Source: Caballeronia humi
GTDB taxonomy: Bacteria > Pseudomonadota > Gammaproteobacteria > Burkholderiales > Burkholderiaceae
NCBI RefSeq assembly: GCF_001544475.1
Contig: NZ_FCNW02000003.1
Span: forward strand, 124,001 to 188,000
Direction of reading: 5' to 3'
DNA: 64,000 nt
In this document: piece after piece, positions 12,363 through 20,943 of the stretch
Layout of the letters: each line of letters begins with the position of its first letter
How positions within the stretch are numbered: position 1 is the first letter of the stretch
Notes under the pieces: generated by a model
Seen by the model: only the letters and a program-made list of their open reading frames with translations
Databases searched by the model: none
What the model was told of the DNA's origin: nothing
Translations under genes and position numbers: made by a program

Positions 12363-13682
12363 TCAGATTACCGCGCGTTCCAGAATTGCGACGACGCCCT
12401 GGCCGCCCGCCGCGCAGATCGAGATCAGGCCGCGCGGCGGCTGGCCGTCGGCACGGGCGGGCGCCTTCGCGAGCATCTTCGCCAGGTTGCCGACGATCCG
12501 GCCGCCGGTCGCCGCGAACGGGTGGCCCGTGGCGAGCGAGCCGCCGTTGACGTTCAGCCGCGCCCGGTCGATCGAGCCGAGCGGCCCGGCGAGGCCGAGC
12601 TGCGTGCGGCAGTATTCGTCGTCTTCCCAGGCGGCGAGCGTGCACAGCACTTGCGCGGCGAACGCTTCGTGGATTTCGTAGAAGTTGAAAGCATCGAGTG
12701 TCAGCGACGCGCGCGCCAGCATGCGCGGCACGGCGTAGGCGGGCGCCATCAGCAGGCCTTCCTTCTTGTCGATGTAATCGACGGCGGCCGTTTCCGAAAA
12801 GCTCAGGTACGCCAGCACGGGCAGGTTGCGCGCGATCGCCCATTCCTCTGAGGCGAGCAGCACGACCGACGCGCCGTCGGTGAGCGGCGTCGAATTGCCG
12901 GCGGTGAGCGTGCCGGCGTCGCGGTCGAAGACGGGCTTGAGCGCCGTGAGCTGGTCGAGCGTGATGTCGGGGCGCAGGTTGTTGTCGCGCGAGAGACCCT
13001 TGTACGGCGTCATCAGGTCGTTGAACCAGCCGCGATCGTAAGCCGCCGCGAGCTTGCGATGGCTCTCGTACGCGAGCGCGTCTTGCGCCTCGCGGGAAAT
13101 TTTCCAGCGCTTCGCCATCAGTTCGCAGTGTTCGCCCATCGAAAGGCCCGTGCGCGGTTCGGCGTTGCGCGGCAGCGTCGGCTTGAAGAGCATGCCGGGG
13201 CGCAGCTTCGCGAGGGCGCCGATGCGCTGTCCGGCCGAGCGTCCGCGATTCGCCTCCAGCAGGATCTTGCGCATGCGCTCGTTCACGCCGATGGGCGCAT
13301 CGGACGTCGTATCGACGCCGCCCGCGATGCCCGCGTCGATCTGCCCGAGCGCGATCTTGTTCGCGACGAGGATCACCGCTTCGAGCCCGGTGCCGCACGC
13401 CTGCTGGACGTCGTAGGCGGGCGTTTCCTTCGCGAGGGTGGTCGAGAGGAGCGCCTCGCGCGTCAGGTTGAAGTCGCGCGAATGCTTGATGACCGCGCCC
13501 GCCGCGACTTCGCCGAGCCGCACGCCGTGCAGGTCGTAGCGGTCGATGAGCGCCTGCAGCGTGAAGCTCAGCATGTCCTGGTTCGATGCCGTCGCGTACG
13601 CCGTGTTCGAGCGCGAGAACGGAATCCGGTTGCTGCCGACGATCGCGACGCGGCGCACGGCGGGAAGGGCGGAGGCGGTCAT
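12363..13682 (-). CDS. Acetyl-CoA acetyltransferase / 3-ketoacyl-CoA thiolase
   Basis: 439-residue thiolase that cleaves 3-ketoacyl-CoA with CoA. The nucleophile is Cys96 in DVQQACGTG; the catalytic His is in FYEIHEAFAAQ near 345; GGSLATGHPFAATGGR near 383 and the C-terminal Cys in SICAAGGQG near 425 complete the active site. The frame continues far upstream as an antisense-type artefact to 14387, but the ATG at 13682 overlaps the maoC stop by four bases, which fixes the start. The FadI/FadA-like role is supported by its operon neighbours; biosynthetic acetoacetyl-CoA formation is possible but less likely. Confidence 0.92.
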   Translation of the reverse strand: MTASALPAVRRVAIVGSNRIPFSRSNTAYATASNQDMLSFTLQALIDRYDLHGVRLGEVAAGAVIKHSRDFNLTREALLSTTLAKETPAYDVQQACGTGLEAVILVANKIALGQIDAGIAGGVDTTSDAPIGVNERMRKILLEANRGRSAGQRIGALAKLRPGMLFKPTLPRNAEPRTGLSMGEHCELMAKRWKISREAQDALAYESHRKLAAAYDRGWFNDLMTPYKGLSRDNNLRPDITLDQLTALKPVFDRDAGTLTAGNSTPLTDGASVVLLASEEWAIARNLPVLAYLSFSETAAVDYIDKKEGLLMAPAYAVPRMLARASLTLDAFNFYEIHEAFAAQVLCTLAAWEDDEYCRTQLGLAGPLGSIDRARLNVNGGSLATGHPFAATGGRIVGNLAKMLAKAPARADGQPPRGLISICAAGGQGVVAILERAVI

Positions 13683-14578
13683 TTCAATTCCCATTCGAAC
13701 TGTCCGCGAAGATGCGGTTTGTCGCCGGCCAGGTCGCGGACTTCGAAGTCGCGCTGGGTGGGCGAAGGCGCCGCGCTCCACAGCGTGGTTTCTCCGGGCA
13801 GGAAGATCGGCAGCTTGAAGTCGCCGTGAGCACGCGCGGCGGCGAGCGTCTTCGACGGCTGGAGCGCCGCGAGCGAGCGGCCGAGCGTCCACATCCCGTG
13901 GGCGATGGCGCGCGGAAAACCGAACGCCTTGGCGCTCAATGTGTGCAGATGGATCGGGTTGAAGTCGCCGGACGCCTTCGCATAGTCGCGGCCGAGCTGC
14001 GCCGGAAGCTGCCAGCGGGCTTCGCGAGCCAGCAGCGGTGCGGGCGGACGCGCTTCGGCGGGCGGCGCGTTCGTCGGCTGTCCGCGCGCGGTGCGCTTCA
14101 AGTAAACGCTGTCGCCATCCCAGACCGCTTCGCCGCGCCGGTAGATGCGCGTATGCAGCGTGAACGCCTGCCCCTTTTCGTGCGCGACGAGCGGACCGCT
14201 CTCCACCTCGATCCGCAGATTCTGCCCGACGGACAACGCCCGCCGCAGCCAGACCGTGTTCGCCAGATGCACGAGCCCGACGGCGGGCCACGGAAACGAC
14301 GGATCGGTAAGCAGCATCAGGTGCAGCGGGAACGCGAGCACGTGCGGGAAAGTGACCGGCACGCCGTGCTCGGGGATGAAACCGCACACGCGCGCATAGC
14401 GGCCGATCTGCTCGGGATCGAGCGCCACATCGGGCCGCACGAGCCGCAGCGCCGGCACTTCCGCCGACGCATGCGGACGCTTCAAGAGCCCCGGCAACGC
14501 GCGCCCGTAGAGCTTCGCCGGCGGCGGCAGCGCATCGACGACGATCGTGCGCGCCCGCTGGATCGGGGGAGCCTGCAT
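13679..14578 (-). CDS. MaoC-family (R)-specific enoyl-CoA hydratase
   Basis: 299-residue protein with a double hot-dog architecture. The C-terminal half carries the hydratase-2 motif SGDFNPIHLHTLSAKAFGF near 207-225, with the catalytic Asp and His, followed by RAIAHGMWTLG. The N-terminal half (PDVALDPEQIGRYARVCGFI, VTFPHVLAFPLHLMLL) looks like a degenerate hot-dog. The ATG at 14578 sits 3 bases after the fabG stop; the frame runs to 14659 but only by overlapping fabG. Expected product is (R)-3-hydroxyacyl-CoA, matching the SDR dehydrogenase upstream. Confidence 0.88.
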   Translation of the reverse strand: MQAPPIQRARTIVVDALPPPAKLYGRALPGLLKRPHASAEVPALRLVRPDVALDPEQIGRYARVCGFIPEHGVPVTFPHVLAFPLHLMLLTDPSFPWPAVGLVHLANTVWLRRALSVGQNLRIEVESGPLVAHEKGQAFTLHTRIYRRGEAVWDGDSVYLKRTARGQPTNAPPAEARPPAPLLAREARWQLPAQLGRDYAKASGDFNPIHLHTLSAKAFGFPRAIAHGMWTLGRSLAALQPSKTLAAARAHGDFKLPIFLPGETTLWSAAPSPTQRDFEVRDLAGDKPHLRGQFEWELK

Positions 14579-14580
14579 CG

Positions 14581-16011
14581 TCAGGCTCCGATCAGGCTCT
14601 GGCCGCATACGCGCACCAACTGTCCGCTGATGCCGGCCGACGCCGGACTCGCGAGCCACCCGATCGTTTCGGCGACATCGACCGGCTGGCCGCCCTGGCT
14701 CATCGAATTCATGCGGCGCCCGGCCTCGCGGATGCCAAGCGGAATGCGCGCGGTCATCTGCGTTTCGATGAAGCCCGGCGCGACCGCGTTGATCGTGATG
14801 CCGCGTGGCTGCAGCACGCGCTCCATGCTCGCGACGCGCCCGATCACGCCCGCCTTCGAGGTTGCGTAGTTCGTCTGACCGAGGTTCCCGGCGATCCCGC
14901 TGATCGACGACACGCCGATGATCCGCCCGCAGTCGTGCAGCACGTTCTGCGCGAGCAGGACGTCGTCGATGCGCTCCTGTGCGGACAGGTTGATGTCGAT
15001 CACGCTGTCCCAGGCAGCCTGCGTCATTTTCGCGATGGTCCGGTCGCGCGTGATGCCGGCGTTGTGCACGACGATGTCGATACCGCCCAGTGCGTCAAGC
15101 GCCGCCGCGAGCTCAGCGGGCGCTTCGGGCGCACCGATGTCGGCGAGCAGCGCAGCGTGGACGCCACCCGACGGCGACGCGTCCTCGATGCCGAGCATCG
15201 TCTGGTCGAGCGCGTCCTTGGCGGCGGGCACGTCCAGGCCGATCACGTGCGCGCCGAGCGCGGCCAGCACGGCGGCGATCGATGCGCCGATCCCGCGCGC
15301 CGCGCCCGTCACGATGGCTCGCTTGCCGCTAAGAGGTTTCGACCAGTCGGCGGGTTTGACGAAGGGCGCGGCCTCGATTCGCACGACTTGCCCCGACACA
15401 TAAGCCGAGCGCGGCGACAAAAAGAACCGCAACGCGCCTTCGAAGCTGGCACCTTCGGCCACCTGCAGCAGATTCGACGTGATGCCGTGGCGCGCCTCCT
15501 TGCCGAGCGAGCGCGCCATGCCTTCCAGCGCGCGCTGCGCGGTCCACGCGTGCGGGCTCCCGCACGTCTCGGGCGGCCGTCCGAGCACGATGATCCGTCC
15601 GCTCTTCGCCACCGAACGGATGCCGTCGTGGAAAAAGCCGTAGAGCTTCGTGAGTTCCGTGCTGTCGGCGATGCCTGTGCCGTCGAAGATCAGCGCCTCG
15701 ACGCGGTCGCTCGCGTTCGCGTCGGGCGCCTGCGGCTCGAAGCGTCCGCTCATCGCGCCGTGCTCGTTGGCGAGCGGCAGCCAGCCGCGCGCGCTTTCGT
15801 GCGCGACGCCCGTCATGCCGACCGACTGCAGCACGTCGATCAGCGCGTCGAAAAGCGCCGGCGACGGCCCCGCGCCGATCGCGGCCATCCCGCCGAACTC
15901 GGGCCGGTCCGCGCGATGACGGCGCAGCACCTCGGGCCGCGGCAAGCCGATGGACCGGGCGACGCCCGCCCCGAACGATGAATTCACGAAGTCGAGATAG
16001 CGGTCTCTCAT
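14581..16011 (-). CDS. High-molecular-weight 3-oxoacyl-ACP/CoA reductase (FabG4-like SDR)
   Basis: 476 residues, much longer than ordinary FabG (about 245). The N-terminal 200 residues form a flavodoxin-like domain without a cofactor motif; the C-terminal SDR domain starts with KRAIVTGAARGIGASIAAVL near 225 and has DIVVHNAGITRDRTIAKM near 305, the catalytic Ser in GVSSISGIAGNLGQ near 360, and YATSKAGVIG near 377. This layout is that of FabG4-type enzymes, which use NADH and CoA substrates. The start is the ATG at 16011; an upstream TTG at 16023 would overlap fadE by more. In this operon it most likely interconverts 3-ketoacyl-CoA and (R)-3-hydroxyacyl-CoA. Confidence 0.9.
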   Translation of the reverse strand: MRDRYLDFVNSSFGAGVARSIGLPRPEVLRRHRADRPEFGGMAAIGAGPSPALFDALIDVLQSVGMTGVAHESARGWLPLANEHGAMSGRFEPQAPDANASDRVEALIFDGTGIADSTELTKLYGFFHDGIRSVAKSGRIIVLGRPPETCGSPHAWTAQRALEGMARSLGKEARHGITSNLLQVAEGASFEGALRFFLSPRSAYVSGQVVRIEAAPFVKPADWSKPLSGKRAIVTGAARGIGASIAAVLAALGAHVIGLDVPAAKDALDQTMLGIEDASPSGGVHAALLADIGAPEAPAELAAALDALGGIDIVVHNAGITRDRTIAKMTQAAWDSVIDINLSAQERIDDVLLAQNVLHDCGRIIGVSSISGIAGNLGQTNYATSKAGVIGRVASMERVLQPRGITINAVAPGFIETQMTARIPLGIREAGRRMNSMSQGGQPVDVAETIGWLASPASAGISGQLVRVCGQSLIGA

Positions 16012-16015
16012 GATC

Positions 16016-18520
16016 TCAGGCAATCACCTCTTCCGGTTCCCGCTCGAGCGCGGCTTTGCGCTTCTGCAATGCTTCGAGCATACCGAAATCGGCGGGGAAG
16101 TCATCGACCTTCAGCACTTCCGCGCCGTATCGCGCGTAGTCGGCGAGCACCTGGCGGTCGGCGGCATCGATGAAGCCGCGCTGTTCGGCGTCGATCGCCC
16201 ACGCGTCAAGATCGGGCAGGCTCTGCGGGATCGCCTCCAGTTCGCCTGATTTCACCGCGTGCCGCAACTTGCGCTCGATTTCCGTGAAGCGCGGGTTCAG
16301 CGCGAGAATCAGCTCGGCGTAACCGAGCGGGTCGATGTCGGAGGTCGGCGCGTAGGAATCGGCGATCAGGCGCTCGCGGGCGTCGCCGGGTGTCTGCATC
16401 AGATCGGCGATGGAACTCGCGAGCGCATCGCGCGGCACGCGGCGCAGCGTGCCGAACGGGAACGCGAGCATCCGCACGAGGACAGCGATCGCGCGGTTCG
16501 GATAATTGTCGAGGACACCGTCGATCGCGGCGTGCGCCTGCTGCAGCGCATCCTCGACGCCCCAGGCGACGAGCGGCAGGTCGCGCTCCGGACGGCCGTC
16601 GTCCTCGAAACGCTTGAGCGTCGCCGAGATCAGGTAGAGCTGTGAGAGCACGTCACCGAGCCGCGCCGACAGCCGCTCGCGACGCTTCAGATCGCCGCCG
16701 AGCGCGAGCATCGAAATGTCGGCGAGCAGCGCGAACGCGGACGAGAGCCGCGTCGCCGCGCGATAGTACGGCGCGAGACGCGGATCGGCGCGGCTCGGTT
16801 TCGGGATCAGGCGCGCGCCGCCGAAAGCGAACACGACACTGCGCATCGCGTTCGACGCCACGAAGCTCGCGTGACCGAAAAACGCGGCATCGAAATCGGC
16901 GAGGGCGCGGGCGGCGTCGGGCTCGCGCGTCGCGGCCATTTCCTTCAGCACGTACGGATGGCAGCGGATCGCACCTTGTCCGAAGATGATCAGACAGCGC
17001 GTAAGAATGTTCGCACCTTCGACGGTGATCGAGATAGGAACCTGCTGATAGGCGCGCGCGAGGAAATTCGACGGTCCCATGCAGATTCCCTTGCCCGCGA
17101 CGACGTCCATGCCGTCGTTGATCACCTTCCGCGCGCGTTCGGTGATGTGGTACTTCGCGATCGCGGAGATGACGGACGGCTTCTCGCCGAGATCGACCGC
17201 TTGCGCGGAGAGCTTGCGGGCCGCGTCCATCACGTAGAGGTTGCCGCCCATGCGCCCGAGCGCTTCCTGCACGCCTTCGAAGCGGCCCACGGCCGTGCGG
17301 AACTGCCGGCGCACAGCCGCGTAGGCGCCGGTGCCGCGCACGGCGAGCTTCGCCATCCCGACATTCGACGACGGCAGCGAGATCGCCCGGCCCGCCGCGA
17401 GGCATTCCATCAGCATGCGCCAGCCGTTGCCGACCTGCGCGCGGCCGCCGATCACCCAGTCGATCGGGACGAAGACGTCGCGGCCCCAGTTTGGGCCGTT
17501 CTGGAACACGGCGTTGAGCGGCCAGTGGCGTCGTCCGATGTTCACGCCGGGGTGGCTCGTCGGGATCAGCGCGCAGGTGATGCCGGCTTCGTCTTCCGTA
17601 CCGAGCAGGTGGTCGGGGTCGAGCGCCCGGAAGGCCAGGCCGAGCACCGTCGCGATCGGGCCGAGCGTGATGTAGCGCTTGTTCCACGTGACGCGAAAGC
17701 CGAGCGTCTCGCGGCCTTCATGCATGCCCCGGCAGACGATGCCGACGTCGGGAATCGCGGCGGCGTCCGACCCGGCGTAGGGGCTCGTCAGCGCGAAGCA
17801 GGGGATTTCCTCGCCGCGCGCGAGGCGCGGGAGGTAGTGGTTCTTCTGCTCTTCGGTGCCGTAGTGCATCAGTAATTCGGCGGGGCCGAGCGAGTTCGGC
17901 ACCATCACCGAAACAGCCGCGGCGGAGCAGCGGGTCGCGAGCTTCATGATCACTTGCGAGTGGGCGTAGGCGGAGAACGCGCGGCCGCCGTACTGCTTCG
18001 GGATGATCATGCCGAGAAAGCCGTTGTCCTTGACATAGGCCCATGTCTCCGGCGAGAGGTCCTGCCAGACGGTGGTGGTGTCCCAGTCGTTGGCGAGGTC
18101 GCAGAGGCGTGTGCATTCGTTGTCGATGAAGTGCTGTTCTTCTTGCGACAGCCTGGCCGGGCCGTGGGCAAGTAGCGAGTCCCAATGCGGACGGCCGGAG
18201 AAGAGGGCGGCGTCCCACCAGACCGTGCCGGCTTCGATGGCATCGCGCTCGGTCGGGGACATCTGCGGGAGCATCTTGCGGAACTGGCTCAGTGCGCGCT
18301 GGCTCAGGAGCGTGCGGCGTAGGGGCTTGATCGTCAGCACGAGGGCTGGCGCGATGAAGAGGAGGGCGAGGAGCGTTGTTGCGAGCGGGCCTATGATGCC
18401 GGTGAAGCAGCCGGTGGCTACCCAGATGACCGCCCACGCGAGCCATAGAATGGCGTTCGCTTGGATGAAGATTAGCGCGCTGCTCACGACGACGAACGCG
18501 ATGACGAAGCCTGCTGTCAT
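16016..18520 (-). CDS. fadE: Acyl-CoA dehydrogenase, FadE type
   Basis: 834 residues, the FadE/DUF1974 architecture (E. coli FadE is 814). Two N-terminal membrane segments (FVIAFVVVSSALIFI and LWLAWAVIWVATGC) anchor it; then the acyl-CoA dehydrogenase domain with PKQYGGRAFSAYAHSQV near 175, ALTSPYAGSDAAAIPD near 255, and the catalytic region HITERARKVINDGMDVVAGK near 460; a DUF1974 C-terminal domain follows. It catalyses the first step of beta-oxidation, passing electrons to ETF and the quinone pool. First gene of the minus-strand operon; a palindrome lies 26-42 bases upstream of its start. Confidence 0.94.
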   Translation of the reverse strand: MTAGFVIAFVVVSSALIFIQANAILWLAWAVIWVATGCFTGIIGPLATTLLALLFIAPALVLTIKPLRRTLLSQRALSQFRKMLPQMSPTERDAIEAGTVWWDAALFSGRPHWDSLLAHGPARLSQEEQHFIDNECTRLCDLANDWDTTTVWQDLSPETWAYVKDNGFLGMIIPKQYGGRAFSAYAHSQVIMKLATRCSAAAVSVMVPNSLGPAELLMHYGTEEQKNHYLPRLARGEEIPCFALTSPYAGSDAAAIPDVGIVCRGMHEGRETLGFRVTWNKRYITLGPIATVLGLAFRALDPDHLLGTEDEAGITCALIPTSHPGVNIGRRHWPLNAVFQNGPNWGRDVFVPIDWVIGGRAQVGNGWRMLMECLAAGRAISLPSSNVGMAKLAVRGTGAYAAVRRQFRTAVGRFEGVQEALGRMGGNLYVMDAARKLSAQAVDLGEKPSVISAIAKYHITERARKVINDGMDVVAGKGICMGPSNFLARAYQQVPISITVEGANILTRCLIIFGQGAIRCHPYVLKEMAATREPDAARALADFDAAFFGHASFVASNAMRSVVFAFGGARLIPKPSRADPRLAPYYRAATRLSSAFALLADISMLALGGDLKRRERLSARLGDVLSQLYLISATLKRFEDDGRPERDLPLVAWGVEDALQQAHAAIDGVLDNYPNRAIAVLVRMLAFPFGTLRRVPRDALASSIADLMQTPGDARERLIADSYAPTSDIDPLGYAELILALNPRFTEIERKLRHAVKSGELEAIPQSLPDLDAWAIDAEQRGFIDAADRQVLADYARYGAEVLKVDDFPADFGMLEALQKRKAALEREPEEVIA

Positions 18521-18546
18521 GTGATTCCCCCTTGGCAGTGTTTTCT

Positions 18547-18563
18547 TGTTCTACTACAGAACA
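18547..18563. promoter_or_regulatory. Palindrome upstream of fadE
   Basis: Perfect inverted repeat TGTTCT-ACTAC-AGAACA, ending 26 bases before the fadE ATG, where a repressor site overlapping the promoter or leader would sit. It does not match the PsrA or E. coli FadR consensus closely. Operator function is inference. Confidence 0.35.
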
Positions 18564-18597
18564 GGTCAGGAGGTGCAGCAGGGGATGTTCCCGAAGT

Positions 18598-18819
18598 CTA
18601 GAGGCGGCCGTCGGAAAAAACGCAGAAAGCGGAAGGGCCCGTTACCGAGCCCTTTGAAGTCACAGATTGAGGAAAGCTTTGACCCACGTATTTCGCGGCA
18701 TCGGATTCTTCTTTGGTCGCGACTTCATCGTCAAATTTGAATTCTCTTGCCTTGAAAGAAAGCGATTTGATCTGGTCGACAAGTGCAACAGCCGGTCTGG
18801 CGAGAGTCGAGAGCGCCGC
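18598..18819 (-). pseudogene. Possible gene remnant, start lost
   Basis: A minus-strand frame of about 73 codons without an ATG, GTG or TTG start, ending in TAG at 18598-18600. The translation has a protein-like composition (LARPAVALVDQIKSLSFK, then AREFKFDDEVATKEESDAAK, then YVGQSF). Its codons are AT-richer (AAA, GAA, TTT, TCT, CTT) than those of the neighbours. It abuts the 3' end of the MFS gene, as if an insertion or deletion had removed its 5' part. I do not recognise the family. It could also be chance reading in a 300-base intergenic stretch. Confidence 0.3.
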
Positions 18820-20039
18820 TAAGTAATCGCCGCCACCTCCCGCGCCGACTGCGTCATATCCACACCGCGCCGCTCCCGGCTGAACAGAATGAGTGCGGCG
18901 ATGACCACTGACACCGTCCCCGCAACGATCGCCATCGCCATCCCATAGTTGTCGCCATGCCCCACCGCGATCGACGCCTGCATCGTCGCGTTCACCGATG
19001 CCAGCAAATTCCCCAACTGATAAACCAGCCCCGGAAATGTCGCGCGGATCTCATCGGGTGAAATCTCGTTCAGATGCACCGGAATCACGCCCCACGCGCC
19101 TTGCACCGATATCTGCATCAGAAACGCCCCGGCCGCGAGCGCCACCGGCCCGCTCGAGAACGCCCACAGCGGCAACACCGGCAGCGCAATCAGCGACGCG
19201 ATGAAAATCGCCCACCGCCGCCCGATACTTTCCGACATCGACCCGAAAAACAGCCCGCCGACAATCGCGCCGATATTCAGCGTGATCGTGATCAGCGAAA
19301 CCGTGTGCGGTTCGAAATGATGCTGCTCGCGCAGGAATGTCGGGTAAAGATCCTGCGTGCCGTGCGAGAAGAAGTTGAACGCGGTCATCAGCACGATCGA
19401 GTAGACGGACAACTGCCAGTTCTGCTTCAGCGTCTTGACGAGCCCCGTACGCGGGCGCTTTTCCATGGCCTTGAACGCCGGCGATTCGGGCACGTGCGCG
19501 CGCACGTAGAGGACGAGCAGCGCGGGCGCGACGCCGATGAAAAACATCCCGCGCCACCCGACATATTGATACAGCACCCCGAACACGATCGACGCGAGCA
19601 GATAGCCGGTCGGATAGCCTGCCTGCAAGAGCCCCGACACAAAACCGCGCGATTTCGGCGGGACGGTTTCCATTGTGAGCGCGGAGCCGACGCCCCACTC
19701 GCCGCCCATCGCGATGCCGAAGAGCGCGCGCAAAACGAGTAGCGTCATGAGATTCGGCGAGAGGCCAGAGAGCAGTTCGAGCAGCGAGTAACACGCGATG
19801 TTGATCATCAGCGTCGGACGGCGGCCGAATTTGTCCGCGAGACGCCCGAAGATCAGCGCGCCGATGGGACGCATCGCGAGCGTCAGCGTGATTCCAAACG
19901 CCACAGAGGGGATTTTTGTATTGAATTCGGTGGCGATGTCCTTCAATACGAAAACCATCAGGAAGAAATCGAATGCGTCGAGTGTCCAGCCGAGATAAGC
20001 GGCAAACGTCACGTTTCTCTGTTCTCGCGTCCAGCTCAT
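18819..20039 (-). CDS. MFS transporter, sialate/lactate-proton symporter-like
   Basis: 406-residue, 12-segment major facilitator. The start MSWTREQRNVTFAAYLGWTL has GGAG at good spacing; an ATG five codons earlier has none. After the first segment comes the acidic DAFDFF of metabolite-proton symporters. The loop 2-3 signature GRLADKFGRRPTLMI is near 80, ALFGIAMGGEWGVGSALTME near 125-144 is typical of SHS/sialate-lactate transporters, and a second FGSMSESIGRRWA loop is near 285. Substrate is probably a small carboxylate, not determined. Single gene, with an AT-rich promoter region upstream. Confidence 0.85.
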   Translation of the reverse strand: MSWTREQRNVTFAAYLGWTLDAFDFFLMVFVLKDIATEFNTKIPSVAFGITLTLAMRPIGALIFGRLADKFGRRPTLMINIACYSLLELLSGLSPNLMTLLVLRALFGIAMGGEWGVGSALTMETVPPKSRGFVSGLLQAGYPTGYLLASIVFGVLYQYVGWRGMFFIGVAPALLVLYVRAHVPESPAFKAMEKRPRTGLVKTLKQNWQLSVYSIVLMTAFNFFSHGTQDLYPTFLREQHHFEPHTVSLITITLNIGAIVGGLFFGSMSESIGRRWAIFIASLIALPVLPLWAFSSGPVALAAGAFLMQISVQGAWGVIPVHLNEISPDEIRATFPGLVYQLGNLLASVNATMQASIAVGHGDNYGMAMAIVAGTVSVVIAALILFSRERRGVDMTQSAREVAAIT

Positions 20040-20289
20040 TGCGCGGGTCTCCATCGATTGATTTAATCGAATAGCGATGCAGCCGGCAAACCTATAGCGG
20101 ACCGGCCGCAGAGGGACGCCCGTCAAGGCGGGCACGAAGGAGTGTACGCCGGTGTTTAATAAATCGCTCGGGGAGGGCGGTGAAGCGGGATTAACTTTGG
20201 ATAATCGATACAGGATTAATTCATATTCGATTCGGCAATGCCAGATCAATAACAGAAATGAAAGTAAATTGAATCGAAAATGACGACTG

Positions 20290-20326
20290 AAACAAAAAAC
20301 CCCACGAACTCAAGTTCTGTGGGGTT
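20290..20326 (-). terminator. Terminator of tRNA-Leu copy 1
   Basis: On the minus strand AACCCCACAGAAC / GTTCGTGGGGTT forms a hairpin with a 4-base loop followed by TTTTTGTTT, about 30 bases beyond the tRNA 3' end. Confidence 0.85.
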
Positions 20327-20357
20327 GATTGTTTGCTGCATGCTGCTGAATGGACCT

Positions 20358-20444
20358 TGGTGCCCAGGAGAGGACTCGAACCTCCACGGTGTTGCCACCG
20401 CTAGGACCTGAACCTAGTGCGTCTACCAATTCCGCCACCTGGGC
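20358..20444 (-). tRNA. tRNA-Leu (anticodon CAG), copy 1
   Basis: 87 bases including encoded CCA. Fully paired acceptor GCCCAGG/CCTGGGC, D-arm GTGGCGGAATTGGTAGACGC, anticodon stem-loop CTAGG-TTCAGGT-CCTAG with anticodon CAG, a long variable arm (CGGTGGCAACACCG) as expected of a class II tRNA, and T-loop GTTCGAGTC. Second in the transcription order of a tandem pair. Confidence 0.97.
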
Positions 20445-20546
20445 CAAGGGGTACAGCAAGCCCGCTATTGTAGCGGGTTGTACAACGGCGTCAATCGTTT
20501 GTTTGTTTCAATCCACGCGCATCACCACTCCGATGCGCTGCACAAA

Positions 20547-20576
20547 TGAAAGAGCCACCCGAAGGTGGCTCTTTCG
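20547..20576. terminator. Terminator between the two tRNA-Leu genes
   Basis: Perfect inverted repeat AAAGAGCCACC-CGAA-GGTGGCTCTTT; the A/T flanks let it act on either strand. It lies just after copy 2 and would partly separate it from copy 1. Confidence 0.7.
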
Positions 20577-20583
20577 AAACATT

Positions 20584-20670
20584 TGGTGCCCAAGAGAGGA
20601 CTCGAACCTCCACGGTGTTGCCACCGCCAGGACCTGAACCTGGTGCGTCTACCAATTCCGCCACCTGGGC
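20584..20670 (-). tRNA. tRNA-Leu (anticodon CAG), copy 2
   Basis: 87 bases including CCA; differs from copy 1 at three positions. Two are a compensatory change in the anticodon stem (CCAGG/CCTGG instead of CTAGG/CCTAG). The third replaces an acceptor G-C pair with G-U (GCCCAGG/CTTGGGC). Anticodon CAG, class II variable arm and T-loop are unchanged. Confidence 0.97.
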
Positions 20671-20943
20671 CAAGGGTGCGTATGCAGCAAAGAACGCAAT
20701 TATATCGGGCCCAATCAAGCTGTCAAGTTTTTTGAGATTCCCTCGGCCATCCCGCCGCGAGGCAGGCGCAGCGGGCTTCACGGCCGTCCGCGCGCGCCTT
20801 GAGGCCACGATGACGGGTGTTAGAATGATCCGCAGACATAACCCGCGCGCGGCGGCTATCGGAATGATCTGAACCATTCGCGAACCGTTCGAACCATCTG
20901 AACCGCGACGCCAGTCCAACGAGAAGAAATCATCGACAAGCCC

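Noticed and set aside
18546..18740. 64-residue plus-strand frame upstream of fadE
   Set aside because: Overlaps the fadE promoter palindrome, Arg/Lys-rich, no ribosome-binding site.
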